Translations under genes and position numbers: made by a program
The notes under the pieces: generated by a model
Databases searched by the model: none
The model's input: the letters and a program-made list of their open reading frames with translations, nothing else
What the model was told of the DNA's origin: nothing
Part shown: one piece after another, positions 22,804 to 33,521 of the stretch
How the letters are laid out: every line of letters starts with the position of its first letter
Position numbering within the stretch: the stretch's first letter is position 1
Assembly: GCA_027943335.1 (NCBI GenBank)
Contig: BSBK01002933.1
Span: 186,001 to 250,000 of the forward strand
DNA from: Chamaecyparis obtusa
Lineage: Eukaryota > Streptophyta > Pinopsida > Cupressales > Cupressaceae
Direction of reading: 5' to 3'
DNA: 64,000 nucleotides

Positions 22804-23890
22804 ATAATCCATCGGTACCGTTATGTCTTCATCAGGTTCACAAAACTCATACAAATCAGCAATGTTGAATATAGGTGATATATCCATGTCATTAGGTAAC
22901 TCAATCTCATATGCATTTCCACTCTCAAATTTTTTCAAAATCTTGCAAGGTCCAAACTTCTTCATTTTTAGCTTCCCATATGTTCCAACAGGAAATCGAC
23001 CTTTCTTCAAATGAACCATCATTTCATCACCAACATCAAAAGTCTTATGTCTCCTTGATCTATCAGCGCTGTCTTTATATTTTTGATTACTCTTTTCTAG
23101 CTTGTATTTCACATCTTCATGCAACGTCTTCATGTACTCAACAAATTTTACTCCTTCAGCACTTCTCTTTCTTTAATCAACAATATCCCTCAAATCAGAT
23201 ATACCTCTTGGTTGTATGCCATTTACAATCTCAAAAGGTGTTTTTCCAGTACTTCTATTCACTGAATTATTGTATGCAAACTCTATTTGTGCCAACATAG
23301 AATTCCAATTACTTGGTGTGTCTCCAACTAAACATTTCAAAAGATTTCCCAAACTTCTATTCACAACTTTTGTCTATCCATCAGTTTGTGGTTGAAATGT
23401 AGAACTCTATTTCAATTCGGTGCAAAAATTTCTCCAAAGAGTCTTCCAAAAGTATCCAACAAATTTACTGTCTCAGTCATAGATAATACTCCTTAGTAAT
23501 CCATGCAATCTGACAATTATTTAAAAGAAAATATCTGCTACATGTACTGCATCTGATGTCTTTCTACAAGGTATAAAATGTGTCATTTTAGAAAATCTAT
23601 CCACAACAAAAAATATAGAATCATTACCTCTTATTGTCTTCGGTAAGCCAAAAACAAAATCCATATTGATGTGAATCCAAGGTTTTTCAGGAACAAAAAT
23701 TGGTGTATACAATCTAGTATTCTGACTTACTCCTTTTGCAACTTGACAAATTCCATAACTTTTCACAAATTTCTGAACATCTTTATACAAATTTTTTACA
23801 ACTGCGGCCAAAAGTATTTCTCCTTAAGCAAATTCAATGTCTTATCAACACCAAAATGTCCAGCCAAACCACTATTATGTTTCTCCTTTA
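22804..23890 (-). pseudogene. Integrase of F, catalytic Glu replaced
   Basis: DDE integrase core. In the HHCC module the first Cys is Tyr (YGICQVAKG, about 23,745). The first Asp is in MDFVFGLP (about 23,660). The second is in TDRDSKF, and 35 residues later Lys (AAA, plus 23,368-23,370) stands where Glu is expected. Two codons before it, TAG (23,374-23,376) replaces Gln. C-terminal residues include [25 protein letters not shown] and a GPCKILKKF motif (about 22,930-23,040), the usual GPY/F-type module. Three stops separate the blocks. Confidence 0.9.
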
Positions 23891-24600
23891 TCTAATTAGT
23901 TCTCATTGGTCCTCTTTGTATACCCAACTGAATACCTTTAAACAACATACCTCCTTGCATAAAATATTCATCCCATTTAGTACTCGATTGATCTTGAATA
24001 GGTGCTCTGCACTTTCTCCACGACTTAGAAAAATCAAGATCAAATTCATAAGATTCTCTCATGTCATCAAAGCCTAGAACTTCAATATTCATCTCGGTCA
24101 TCAAAGATTGTCTACTCAATGCATCAACAACTTGGTTAGTGACTCCACTCTTATGCTTTATCACAAATGTATAACTCTGCAAATACTCAACCCATTTCAT
24201 ATGTATTTGATTCAACTTATTTTGACTACCCAAATACTGTAAAGCCTTATGATCGGTATATAAAACAAATTCACTTGGCATCAAATAATGTCTCAATTTC
24301 TTTAGTGCTTGAACAATAGCATAGAATTCTTGATCATACACAGAATATTTCCTTTTTGCATCATTCAATTTTTCATTAAAGAAAGCAACAAGTTTTCCTT
24401 CTTGACTCAACACAGCTCCAATTGCACTTCCACTTGCATCACATTCCACTTGAAATACCTTATTGAAATTAGGCAATGCCAAAACAGGCAATTCAACGAC
24501 CTTCTGCTTCAGAGTCTCAAAACTTTTATCAGCTCCATGTGTCCACTTGAATTCTCTTTTGTCTCCTCTCATAGTCTCAGTCATAGTGTTACAAATTGAA
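23891..24600 (-). pseudogene. RNase H of F
   Basis: RNase H domain: FKWTHGADKSFETLK, FQVECDASGSAIGAVLSQEGKLVAFFNEKL, YSVYDQEFYAIVQALKKLRHYL and FVLYTDHKALQYL all readable over 23,892-24,584 without a stop. Acidic residues of the active site appear present (CDAS, YDQE, YTDHK). This is one of the least damaged parts of F. Confidence 0.92.
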
Positions 24601-25330
24601 CTGAAATTCCTAATGAAATTTCAGTAAAAACTTGCCAAACCATGAAATGATCTTACCTCACTAGAATTCTCAGGTGTAGGCCAATTCAGAATAGCTTCAA
24701 CCTTTTGAAGATCCATTTTCAAACCATCAGCTGAAATCACAAATCCAAAATACACAATCTCCTCTTTCATGAATGAACACTTTTTCAGATTTATCAGCAA
24801 TTTTGCTTCTTTCAATCTCTGCAAAACTTGTCTAACATGCAACAAATGTTTTTCTCTGGTTTTATTAAATATTAGAATATCATCAAGATATACAATCACA
24901 AACTTACCCAAGAATATCTTCAAAACTTCCTTCATCAACCTCATAAAAGTACTCGGTGCATTAGTTAAACCAAAAGACATAACCAACCAATCATACGAAC
25001 CTTCTTTTGTCTTGAAAGAAATCTTCCATTCATTACCTTCTTTGATTATGATCTGATGATACCCACTTTTCAAATCAATTTTGGTAAAATACTTTTCTCT
25101 AGTCAAACTGTCCATTATGTCATCCATTCTCAGTATAGGAAACCTATATTTCACTATTATCTTATTGATTTCTTTGGAATTAGTACACATTTGCCATTCT
25201 CCATTCTTCTTAGGTGCTAATACAGCAGGTACTGCACAAGGACTGAAAATTTCTTTGATCAAACCTTTTTTGCAATAATTCTTGAATCTGTTAGTTCAAT
25301 TCCTGATTCTCGGTAATTGTCAACTGATGA
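24601..25330 (-). pseudogene. Reverse transcriptase of F
   Basis: Open over 24,621-25,262. RT blocks in order: [58 protein letters not shown], catalytic YLDD (plus 24,879-24,890), and [18 protein letters not shown]. In the second block Asp or Val is usual where Asn-Ser occurs. Stops lie on either side, at about 25,282 and 24,618. Confidence 0.92.
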
Positions 25331-26110
25331 GGTGCGTTATTCGGTCAACTAGCTCCAGGGATTAGATCCATGCAATGATCAATACTTCTCTTCGGTGGAA
25401 AACCATTAGGTACATTATCATAAATGATTTCATTGTACTCGGTGAGTAACTTATCAATCTCTTCAGGGACACTATACTTTGTTTTCTTACTTGGTTTGTT
25501 ATGAATCACAACAAAACATACATCATTTTTCTTCAAATACTTAAGAAACTTTCTTCCTTCCATCAAGCAAACTTTCACAGACGTGCAAACATTACTAATA
25601 GGTTCTTCAATGAAAGGTAACGAGATTTGTCTGCTTCCATCAGCCCAAATAGTATATTTATGCAATCTCCCATCATATATAGCATGTCTATCATATTGCT
25701 AAGGTCTACCCAACAAAATATGACAACAATCCATAGGCATGATATCACATAACACCTTATCATAGTACTTTCCAATTTTCAAATTCATATAACATTGTTC
25801 ACTTACCAAGAGTGTATGCTCATCTTTGATCCATGAAATTTGATAGGGCTTCAAATGTTCCAACCTTTTCAATTGCAACTTTGTGACCATTTCGTTAGAT
25901 GCCAAGTTCTCTGAGCTACCACTATCAATGATTACCTTCCAAAATTTATTAGAAACTCTACATTTGGTCTTGAACAAAATTTTCCTTACCGGATCTTCCT
26001 TTTTACCTTCATTCCAAAGTGCTCTCCTTGCCATCAAGTTATTTTCTTTCTCAGGTTCATTTGGTGACTCTTCTTGCACCAAGGCATTTCTATTGCTACT
26101 GGCCTTCTTA
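25331..26110 (-). pseudogene. Protease of F
   Basis: The active-site motif VIIDSGSSENLAS (about 25,900-25,940) is a canonical D-S-G. ILLGRP follows at about 25,700-25,720, then TAG in place of a Trp codon, then QYDRHAIYDGR. Open otherwise over 25,699-26,082 and 25,345-25,665. Confidence 0.9.
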
Positions 26111-27050
26111 CTTGCATGTGTACACTCAAATGATCTATGTCCTTCACAATTGTAACAAGTTCCTTAGAAACCACCTTTTTTATAACCACCTCGGTAGTTA
26201 CTACCTCTGCCTCTAGATGAACTTTCACCTTTCCACTCAGTTTTGCCTTTATCTAGAGTTGTATTTCAGGTTCAGATCTACTATTTTCACCATGAGATCT
26301 ACCTTTTCCTCTAGGGAATCTACCACCTCTACCTCTCTATCTTTGCTCATGTCTCTTATTCAATTTCTCCTCAGCTTTCAATGCAAATTGATAAGCCTCT
26401 TCAATGTTCTCCAATTTGACCAAACTAGTTTCTTCTTGGATGGGAACTCTCAAACCATTCAGGTATCTAGCAATTCTTTCCACATCATCTTCATCATGTC
26501 CAGATCTAATATCTAATCTATAAAATTCCTCAGTATATTCTTTTACCGAACTATCTCTTTGCCTCAAACTCTGCATTCGCCGAACTAGGTTAATCTGATA
26601 ATAACAAGGTAAGAACTTTCCTTTCAATTTATTCACCATTTTATTCCATACCTTGATTTTGTCTTTGCCTTTCCTATTTTTCTCCAGCTGCAGATGTTCC
26701 CACCATAAGGATGCATGACTTTTCAACTTTGTGCTTGTAATTTTCACCTTGTTTTCCTCAGGTACATTTTCATACTCAAAGTACTTTTCCATCTCAGTGA
26801 TCCAATCCACTAATTCATCAGAATCTAATTTTCCACCATACTCAAGAGGATTAAAGTGTGCTGTAGACTTCAGACTTGTCAAAGCCTCCAAGAATATTTT
26901 CTCGCCCTGATCCATAATAGGTGCAGGTTCTACATCACCTTGTTCTACCTCAATTTCATCATCACTAACATCTTCAAGATGTCTTCCTCTTCTCAAGGCC
27001 GTTTCAACAGCTTCCAATCTAGCAGCAAGTTGTCTCAACATGTCTTCCAA
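26111..27050 (-). pseudogene. gag of F
   Basis: Gag of a chromovirus: 238 codons open from the ATG at 27,050 to 26,337 (core motifs WITEMEKYFEYENVPEENKV, HASLWWEHL, NLVRRMQSLRQRDSSVKEYTEEFYRL). After a stop comes an Arg/Gly-rich stretch and a zinc knuckle with spacing C-X2-C-X2-H-X4-C (CYNCEGHRSFEC, about 26,115-26,152). That is two residues shorter than the usual C-X2-C-X4-H-X4-C. A TAA precedes the knuckle. Confidence 0.9.
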
Positions 27051-27207
27051 TCCTGGATCCGCATCTCACCTCCCATGAACCATTTTGAAAACCCTCTGCA
27101 ATTGTAGGTCAGATCACAATCTACTACCCCACAACCAATTCAACTAGGGCTTCACAAGAAGGAATCTTCAAACCTAGATTCGCAAACCTAGATCCAGATC
27201 TCTCCTC

Positions 27208-27219
27208 GCTTTGATACCA
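27208..27219 (-). other. Primer binding site of F
   Basis: On the minus strand TGGTATCAAAGC, two bases inside the 5' LTR. One base differs from the initiator-Met complement TGGTATCAGAGC seen in C2. Confidence 0.88.
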
Positions 27220-27221
27220 CT

Positions 27222-27897
27222 TGATGCAGGGGAGGATAGGGAGAGGGGCCAAAGGCACACCCTAACCAGATCTAACTTGTAGAAAAACACATGGAAGCAA
27301 CAACATACAATAGTGAGAGAGAATGCAGATGTCTTTTAGATATTATCTTCAAATTGATTCATACATGTCGGATTGTAAGGCCTTCTTGGTTTCGGTCAGA
27401 TATTACAATTAAGTACATAAGTCCTCAAACATGCGAGGATCTATCAAAAATATCTAATATTCTATCTTATATCCTCTATCCAAAACTTCCTCCCCAAAAC
27501 TCTAATCAAAGAACTAAATTTATACAAGAGGCTATCGAGCCAAGTCGGCCTTTAGATCCACAATCAACAGAAGGAACGACCAGATCTAGGTCCACATGCT
27601 TCCCAATGATGGATACCAACATTAAATCCATGATCCAAATTAAATGCACAAGTCGGCCTCAAAAGAAATCCAAAATAAATAATTCAGTAAGCAAGGAAAG
27701 CGAGTGCCGGACAAGCATCACCGAGTGCTAGGGAAATTCATTGAGCGCTAGAGAGATAACCGACAAACATTGGCGAACAAAGTAAACCGAGCAACACTGA
27801 ACCAACTCGGTTAAAGCAGGAACCGAGCAACATAGACAAACTCAAATATCTTTTTGGTGACACAGGATTGCCAAGGACCCGAGGTGCTCCTGCATCA
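27222..27897 (-). repeat. 5' LTR of F
   Basis: 676 bp, with ends TGATGCAGG and CCTGCATCA as a 9-bp inverted repeat. A minus-strand TATAAATT lies at 27,517-27,524. It is followed by GTAGG. Confidence 0.95.
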
Positions 27898-27902
27898 GTA
27901 GG

Positions 27903-28140
27903 CAAAGGATTCATATAGATTTGAAGATTTTGATTAGGAGGAGAGACAAATTTGTTCCCACTACCATCAAAATTATCAACAGAGAAAGCATTATAATCAA
28001 TTAAGTTTTGAACCTTATGTTTTAAAGAATAACACTTCTCAGTATCATGGCCATTCTGAAGATGGTATTGACAAAATGCTTTGGAATCAAAGGATTTGGA
28101 TGCCATTTTAGTAGGAAAAAGAGGTTGAATAGGAGGTAAA
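27903..28140 (-). pseudogene. Remnant G: gag zinc-finger fragment
   Basis: Reads FCQYHLQNGHDTEKCYSLKH followed by KVQNLID (about 28,015-28,080), the C-H-H-C motif typical of Tat/Athila-type Gag. Its reading continues at 21,934 after F. The N-terminal side is cut at 28,140 by element C1. Confidence 0.75.
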
Positions 28141-29208
28141 TGTTAGAAATAGGGAATACTCAGAGGCAGGGGTAAATCAGTATTCTACAAACTTTTACTT
28201 TTGCCCAATTATGGATATAACAGATTATCTTGATACTTGCAAAACATAGTAAACTAAATAACATGCATAACAATAAAGCAAATGAACTTATAACACATTA
28301 TTTTTTCTTGAGGAAACCCCGACCAAGGGAAAACCCCGGTGGGGATGATACCCACAACGATCCACTAATCAAAAGTATCTTGTTAAGGATGTTGACCCTG
28401 TTAGGAGCTTGTTACATACATATAGTGTCTCAGTCCTGATTAAGGGACTCTAGGCCTTGTTAGAAGCCTCAACCCTGCTAAGAGTTGGTAGTACAAATAG
28501 AAATGATTATGAGATGAGCCCACTACCCAAACATGTAATGTACAATGATTTTTTATTACAAAAAGGGTAAGGTATATAAATTTTACTACTTCACTTGCAC
28601 ATACAAAGTCTTTTTGCTTGACTTACACACTTTACAACTTCGCATCAATATCTTTCGGATACATATGTTCTCTCTTCTTCACATTACATATGTCTTACAT
28701 TTATACAAGTTATTAAGAATAATAACTTTTACAGTCGGCTTTACAAAACATAAAAAGAACTTTACAAAAATATATATTAACTCATTCTGCCCAAGGGTTA
28801 ACATCTAGGATGTCATCCCTTTATATGATTAAGTTATTATTTTGATAAATAAAATAATCCCTTAACTATTTACTAATTCTGTCTTCTTTCTTATCCTATC
28901 GACTTCAACTCTGTTCTTGTAATACTGCAATAACTTCTTCCGTACATGTCGTACAGACTTGCACTCTCAGGTGAGTCTTCATTATACATCATAGTATCCA
29001 TGTTCAAGTGTGCAAGCACTGAACTTACTTCTATCGACGTCACCAATAAAAAATGTCTCTGGTTAGACTGGGAAAACTACTGCTTACACTTAGACAATTT
29101 TGCTCTGCGCTCTGTCATAACTATTCTCTGTCATATGTGGTCTTCATATAGATCATATGTTTCCATACTGATGACATCTAGATATCTAACTCAACCAAAT
29201 TGCCAACA
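28141..29208 (-). repeat. 3' LTR of C1
   Basis: 1,068 bp; in plus orientation TGTTAGAAATAGGG to TTGCCAACA. The next bases, ATCTCCCCCTTTG, form the minus-strand polypurine tract CAAAGGGGGAGAT. It carries a GTGGG...CCCAC hairpin at 28,339-28,355 and CCCTGTTAGGAG-type motifs. Confidence 0.85.
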
Positions 29209-29538
29209 ATCTCCCCCTTTGTCGTTGGTGGCAACATATGAGAAAATTGGCTAAGTCATGGAAAACTTCAAAATTATGGCCAAATCAAAATATATCTTTA
29301 TTGTCTTTATATCTCCATATATATTATATATTATATATAGTCCCGCTAGGAATATACTTCCATATATATAACAATATATCAATTTTCTACTATCACTCCC
29401 CCTTTGACAACAATGACAAAAAAAAAAAGTGCCAAAATTGTGTTCTAAAAAATGTTTACCTTAGATTCAAAATTGCAGAGCCGGTAGGCTTGCAACACAA
29501 TCTGCAAAATTTATTTTGATGCTCTCTAACTCCTTCTC

Positions 29539-31414
29539 TCATGCCTTCTTAATGATGTCTGCAACACTAAGTAGTGCACATAAACCATAAGATGCAATCT
29601 CACATGCATGAAGGTTTGCAAAGTTGAACTTCTCATAAGATGTCTTGGATGAAAGACATTCTTCCAATTGTCCTTCAATGATACTTATCTTAACTAAAAT
29701 GTGCTGTCTTAGAAGAGCGAATCTTCTCAATTTGTTGTTTCTTTCATCACTAAGGATTCTTATATCATCTTCCAGTTTACTGATTTTCTTTTCACAATCT
29801 AATATCTTTACATTTGGGCTGGTTAACAAGTTTACCTCTATTTCAGTTTCTGCCTCTTTTGTTCTTATCTTCTCAATTACATCTGATACAAGATTCTCTA
29901 TAGTTGTACATTGTATATACAAATTTTTTCCTCTATCCAAATTCCTTCTTAATTCCTTTATACACACATCCAAATTATTGATATCATTTTTGATATTTTG
30001 ACATATATCAAGAAATAATTTAGCTTCATAGGCCGCTTGTGCCTTTACTGTAGCTATATCTGATAAGTTAGTGAATTCATTGTCAAATGCCTTCATAACT
30101 TCTCTAGCTTTTTCTTGTGGATCTGCCTCTGTTATTTGATTAGTCACAACACTTTGCAACTTTTCTGTTACTTCTAGCAATAATCCTTCAAGGCTTTTTA
30201 CCTTCTTGTTCTTACCAATAATTTTGTTAAGAGATGAGATCGGCTCCATTTGATCATCATCGTCAACTTCTTTCCCAAAGTTAGCAAAAATTGATTCTAT
30301 CTATGGTTTCTTTGCTGCAATCTGAAGGGTAGGACTGATTTCTACTTTGCTTGGTTCTCCTTTCTGTCCTTCAACCACTGTATTTTCTTGAATCTCTGTT
30401 CATTTTTTTTCTTCCTTCCTTGTTTTCTTCCTTTCTGCCTCAACTGATCTATCTTGTTCTTCTAAGGCCAAATTATCAACAATGTTCTCAAGGTTGCTAA
30501 AAGGATTGTCATCACTATCCAGTATAATATGAGTTCCTTCCACATTCATTGATTTATCTTCAATATTGTTAATTGATGGTGGTGGAGAGGGACTTTTCTG
30601 GTGCTTAGCTTCCAAAGCTTGATTTGCTGCACTTGAGTGCTTACCAACATCTATAGTCATCACCTTTATGACTACCTGTTCAATTTCCTTATTGATTTCC
30701 TCATAATTTCCTCCCATTATCTGAATTGTTCTTCTTTTTGTTCTTAGATGAATACGAAGATCTTTCATAATTTCGTTGAAGTGGTCTTCATCTCTAATGT
30801 CACAGAGCTTCCTTACAAAGTTTTCTCTGATCTTATTATCTTCTTCAGCTGCTCTTTTCTTCTTGTTAACTAATTTCTCAAACAAATCATCATGCATCTT
30901 CCCTTGAATGGTATCAAATTTCTTATCTGCCAAAATCATGTGCCTGACTACTGCATTCTCCAAGTTTAACCTTTCTGAATAGTTGTATAGCTCATAATAC
31001 TTGTTCATCTTGGAAAAGTCTCCATCATTAATAATTTGTTCATTTACCTTTTCTATCTTAGGTTTCCATTTCTTCTTCTTGACTTCAGTATCGTCATCAT
31101 CTTTTATTTCAGATACTTTTCTTTGTATAGGAGAAACTATTGTTTCTGTCTTTTACCTGGTCTAGTAGCTATTTCCTTTACTCTTTTACCTAGTGGAGTG
31201 GCAGAAGATCTTGTAGATTTTCTTATTTCTTGTTCCTTCTCTACTTTCTCCACTTTTACTACATTCTACAAATTTTTAGTCTGATCTGCAACTGATGATA
31301 GGGGTGGAACAGACAGAACTTCTTTTTGTCCAATATCTCTTAGTGTTGCTGCTGTATTCTTTGCAATTAGGAATTCTTGTTTAGACATTCCTGTATCCTT
31401 AAATTTTTTTTTTT
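29539..31414 (-). pseudogene. Large ORF of C1 (copia-like, unknown), left part
   Basis: Not recognised as a named family. The C-terminal 236 codons (30,249-29,539) are coiled-coil-like and end ...LSVADIIKKA. Codons 31,008-30,400 hold a domain that aligns with C2 at about 52,570-52,910 (shared pattern KYY, IVKHMI/VVRHMI, EEDxxIRE, IRTKxRTxxIM, Y-E-I-KEIE). Stops and frame changes lie near 30,250-30,400 and 31,010-31,400. No reverse transcriptase or integrase motif is seen anywhere in C1. It may be an envelope-position ORF as in some copia elements, but nothing proves this. Confidence 0.55.
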
Positions 31415-31419
31415 ATAGT
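31415..31419. other. Target-site duplication of solo LTR H, left copy
   Basis: ATAGT; the same five bases occur at 32,287-32,291. Confidence 0.88.
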
Positions 31420-32286
31420 TGTATACTAATAAAAGTATCTTCATAGAATGAAGGTTAATCAATAAATGAAATAGTAACTAAATTAAACCACAAAGCAATA
31501 GAGAAAACTATTTAGCAAATTAATGATTAATTGAGCATCTTATGGCTCTCTAACTAAGATTGTTAATGCAAAGCTCTCAACAAGCTCTCATTAATGACAA
31601 TCCTAGAATGAGAATGATATGATAACAAGTTTAAAGCTAACAATTATATCAATGTAAATGCTAATTAATCTCTCAAATGCCTTTCTAAACGCAAATTGCA
31701 AGAGGTTCAATGCAATTCTCAGATGTGTGGTTGATAATTATGAAGGATTTAGGCCTTCCTTTTATAGATTTTCCAATGGTAGGGGGTGGAGTTGTGTTTG
31801 ATCATGATTAAACCTTGGTTGAGTCTTTGGTTCCACCCTTTGAAGATAATGAAAAGTTCGTGTCCTCAAAGCTTGAGACAAGTAGACAAGATCAATGGTC
31901 AAGATTCTCTTTCACTTTGAGTGATTGAGATTGAATTAGGCCTGATCCATGTGAATGCCTTTCCTCAAATCTAATTGGTTGATTGAATTTCCTCTCTTTG
32001 TGGTTGTTGAGAGTAATTGAGATTTATTAATTGATTTATTTTAGCCATGTACCCCTTGAATGGGTTGAATTTAATTTAATCCAAGACTATACAATTAATT
32101 GATTTAATTGTATTTTGATTTGATTGCATTTGATTAAAACACTCTCAATTTTGATTTATCTTGATTTAAGACTTGATTTTAATATTGATTGGCTAATTAT
32201 GCATTGTGATTCAATTACTTCAATTTTGTCCTTGATTTGCCTTGATTTGACTTGATTTGATCTTTGTCCATTTTTAGGTGATTACA
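31420..32286 (-). repeat. Solo LTR H
   Basis: 867 bp flanked by ATAGT on both sides with no internal region, so it is a solo LTR left by LTR-LTR recombination. On the minus strand it starts TGTAATCACCTAAAAATGG and ends TAGTATACA, and it has TATAAAAGG (plus 31,758-31,766). The start resembles those of the Tat LTRs A and E. It interrupts the C1 ORF. Confidence 0.88.
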
Positions 32287-32291
32287 ATAGT

Positions 32292-32500
32292 GCTTTCCAC
32301 TCTCTTCTTAGATAACTTTTCTACTTGAATAGACTTTGCGGAGTTGAAGTTCTCCTCAAAAGTCCTAAAGCTGGTGTTGTTCACATCCAATTTACATTTC
32401 AACAATCTATTCACATATTCTTTTGCTTCAACTTCAGAAATTCCATATCGAAGAGGGTCTATGAAATTTCAAATTGTCATCCAGGATCCTAAGGAAAGGA
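32292..32500 (-). pseudogene. Large ORF of C1, right part
   Basis: Minus-strand translation gives RLIGAFDLEFSSPFLRILDD, then DPLRYGISEVEAKEYVNRLL. The second part matches HPLGYEVEEQVLEAYA in C2 (about 53,430-53,480). It shows that one ORF ran across the site now occupied by H. Confidence 0.55.
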
Positions 32501-32807
32501 GAGGAAAACTCTAGATCAAAGGCACCTATAAGTCTACAAATTCTTCTAATCGAGATATTATAAGTAGGACTAGAGGTAGTAAAACTCATATACCATTGCA
32601 ATGCAAATGAACTATATTAAGAAAAACACAAGGCACAAACATATAAATGTTTTTGTATTTTTTCTTTATATGATTTTTTTTGTTTTATTTTTGAAATGTA
32701 AATGTAAGAGCATAAAATAAATCTACTTTTATAAGATCAAATACATAAGTTGCTAAATCTTGAAGAGATAAATATTTTACAAATGTATTCTATGGTGATA
32801 TGAAGAT

Positions 32808-32941
32808 TGTTAAGTAAAGTCCCAAGAGATAACTAAGAGGGAGGGGGAGCGGGAGGGGGGTGGTGAATCAGTTATCTATAAGATTCAATTCTTTATCCAA
32901 ATTAGTATAGAAGAACATTAAATATATACACAACAAGATAA
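32808..32941 (-). repeat. Fragment of copia-like LTR C4, left of E
   Basis: Begins TGTTAAGTAAAG and contains a G-rich run (32,837-32,862) followed by GGTGAATCAGTT, the signature shared by C1, C2 and C3 LTR ends. Element E inserted at its GATAA (32,937-32,941). Confidence 0.7.
32937..32941. other. Target-site duplication of E, left copy
   Basis: GATAA; the partner is at 49,921-49,925. Confidence 0.88.
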
Positions 32942-33521
32942 TGTAATACCCCAAAAATGGGCTATAGGTTCATTAATCTCTTATATATTTAAATCAAACA
33001 AAATCGACATCGAAGTCCTAACCTAAGGCACATCTGCACATTAGTTTATCAAAAATTGATTTTATCCTAATTTTGCATCATAGAATATTCTTTGAAATAT
33101 TCCTTATTTATCCTAATTATCTTTGATTTAATAATTATTTGGCGATAAATCCTATTTATCCTAAAGTTTGATAAATTGAATATTCTAAATATTTAATTAA
33201 TCAAATTGAATTCTACCACTTAATTATTTAATTAGATTTAATTCTATTTATTCCTAAATTGTATTATTTAATTATGACAATAAATAAAAAATCTCATGAC
33301 TGATTGATTAAATTCTTATTTAATTAATTAATGTCAGTTGTCAATATTTAATAATATAGTTTTGAATAAAAGTTTGATTAAATGATTGATTAACCCATAA
33401 ATGAATTATTTTAAATTAAAAAAAGAGTTAAGTTGAAGATAAATCACTTTATTTATTTATTTAATTAATTCATAATTATTATGCACATTCAAAGAGTAGT
33501 TAAACTTTGAATCAGAAAATC
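32942..33521 (+). repeat. 5' LTR of E, truncated
   Basis: Matches the first part of the 3' LTR (48,676 to about 49,232) and then diverges abruptly after GAAAATCAATTC. It contains about 22 extra bases near 32,973. The remaining 690 bp or so, including the TATA box, are absent. Confidence 0.88.

Larger units (their letters stand above)
21940..27897 (-). mobile_element. Element F: chromodomain Ty3/gypsy (chromovirus)
   Basis: A complete 5.96-kb minus-strand element with LTRs of 676 and 656 bp, initiator-Met-type primer site, gag with a zinc knuckle, protease, RT, RNase H, integrase and a chromodomain. TSD is GTAGG. It inserted into the gag-protease region of remnant G. Its single polyprotein frame is interrupted by several stops, so it is inactive. 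The chromodomain identifies the chromovirus branch; the exact clade cannot be fixed by eye. Confidence 0.95.
28141..32807 (-). mobile_element. Element C1: copia-like element, partial
   Basis: Minus-strand element with its 3' LTR at 28,141-29,208, a polypurine tract, and a broken ORF homologous to that of C2. It is interrupted by solo LTR H (31,420-32,286). The part between 32,500 and 32,807 has no recognisable coding motif. No 5' LTR, gag or pol of C1 is found; the right border is taken as the start of LTR C4. The five bases left of the LTR are GTAAA, but no partner was found. Confidence 0.7.

Noticed and set aside
32808..32941. C4 fragment as the 5' LTR of C1
   Set aside because: Sequence differs clearly from C1's LTR beyond the family signature, and no primer site of the right type adjoins it.
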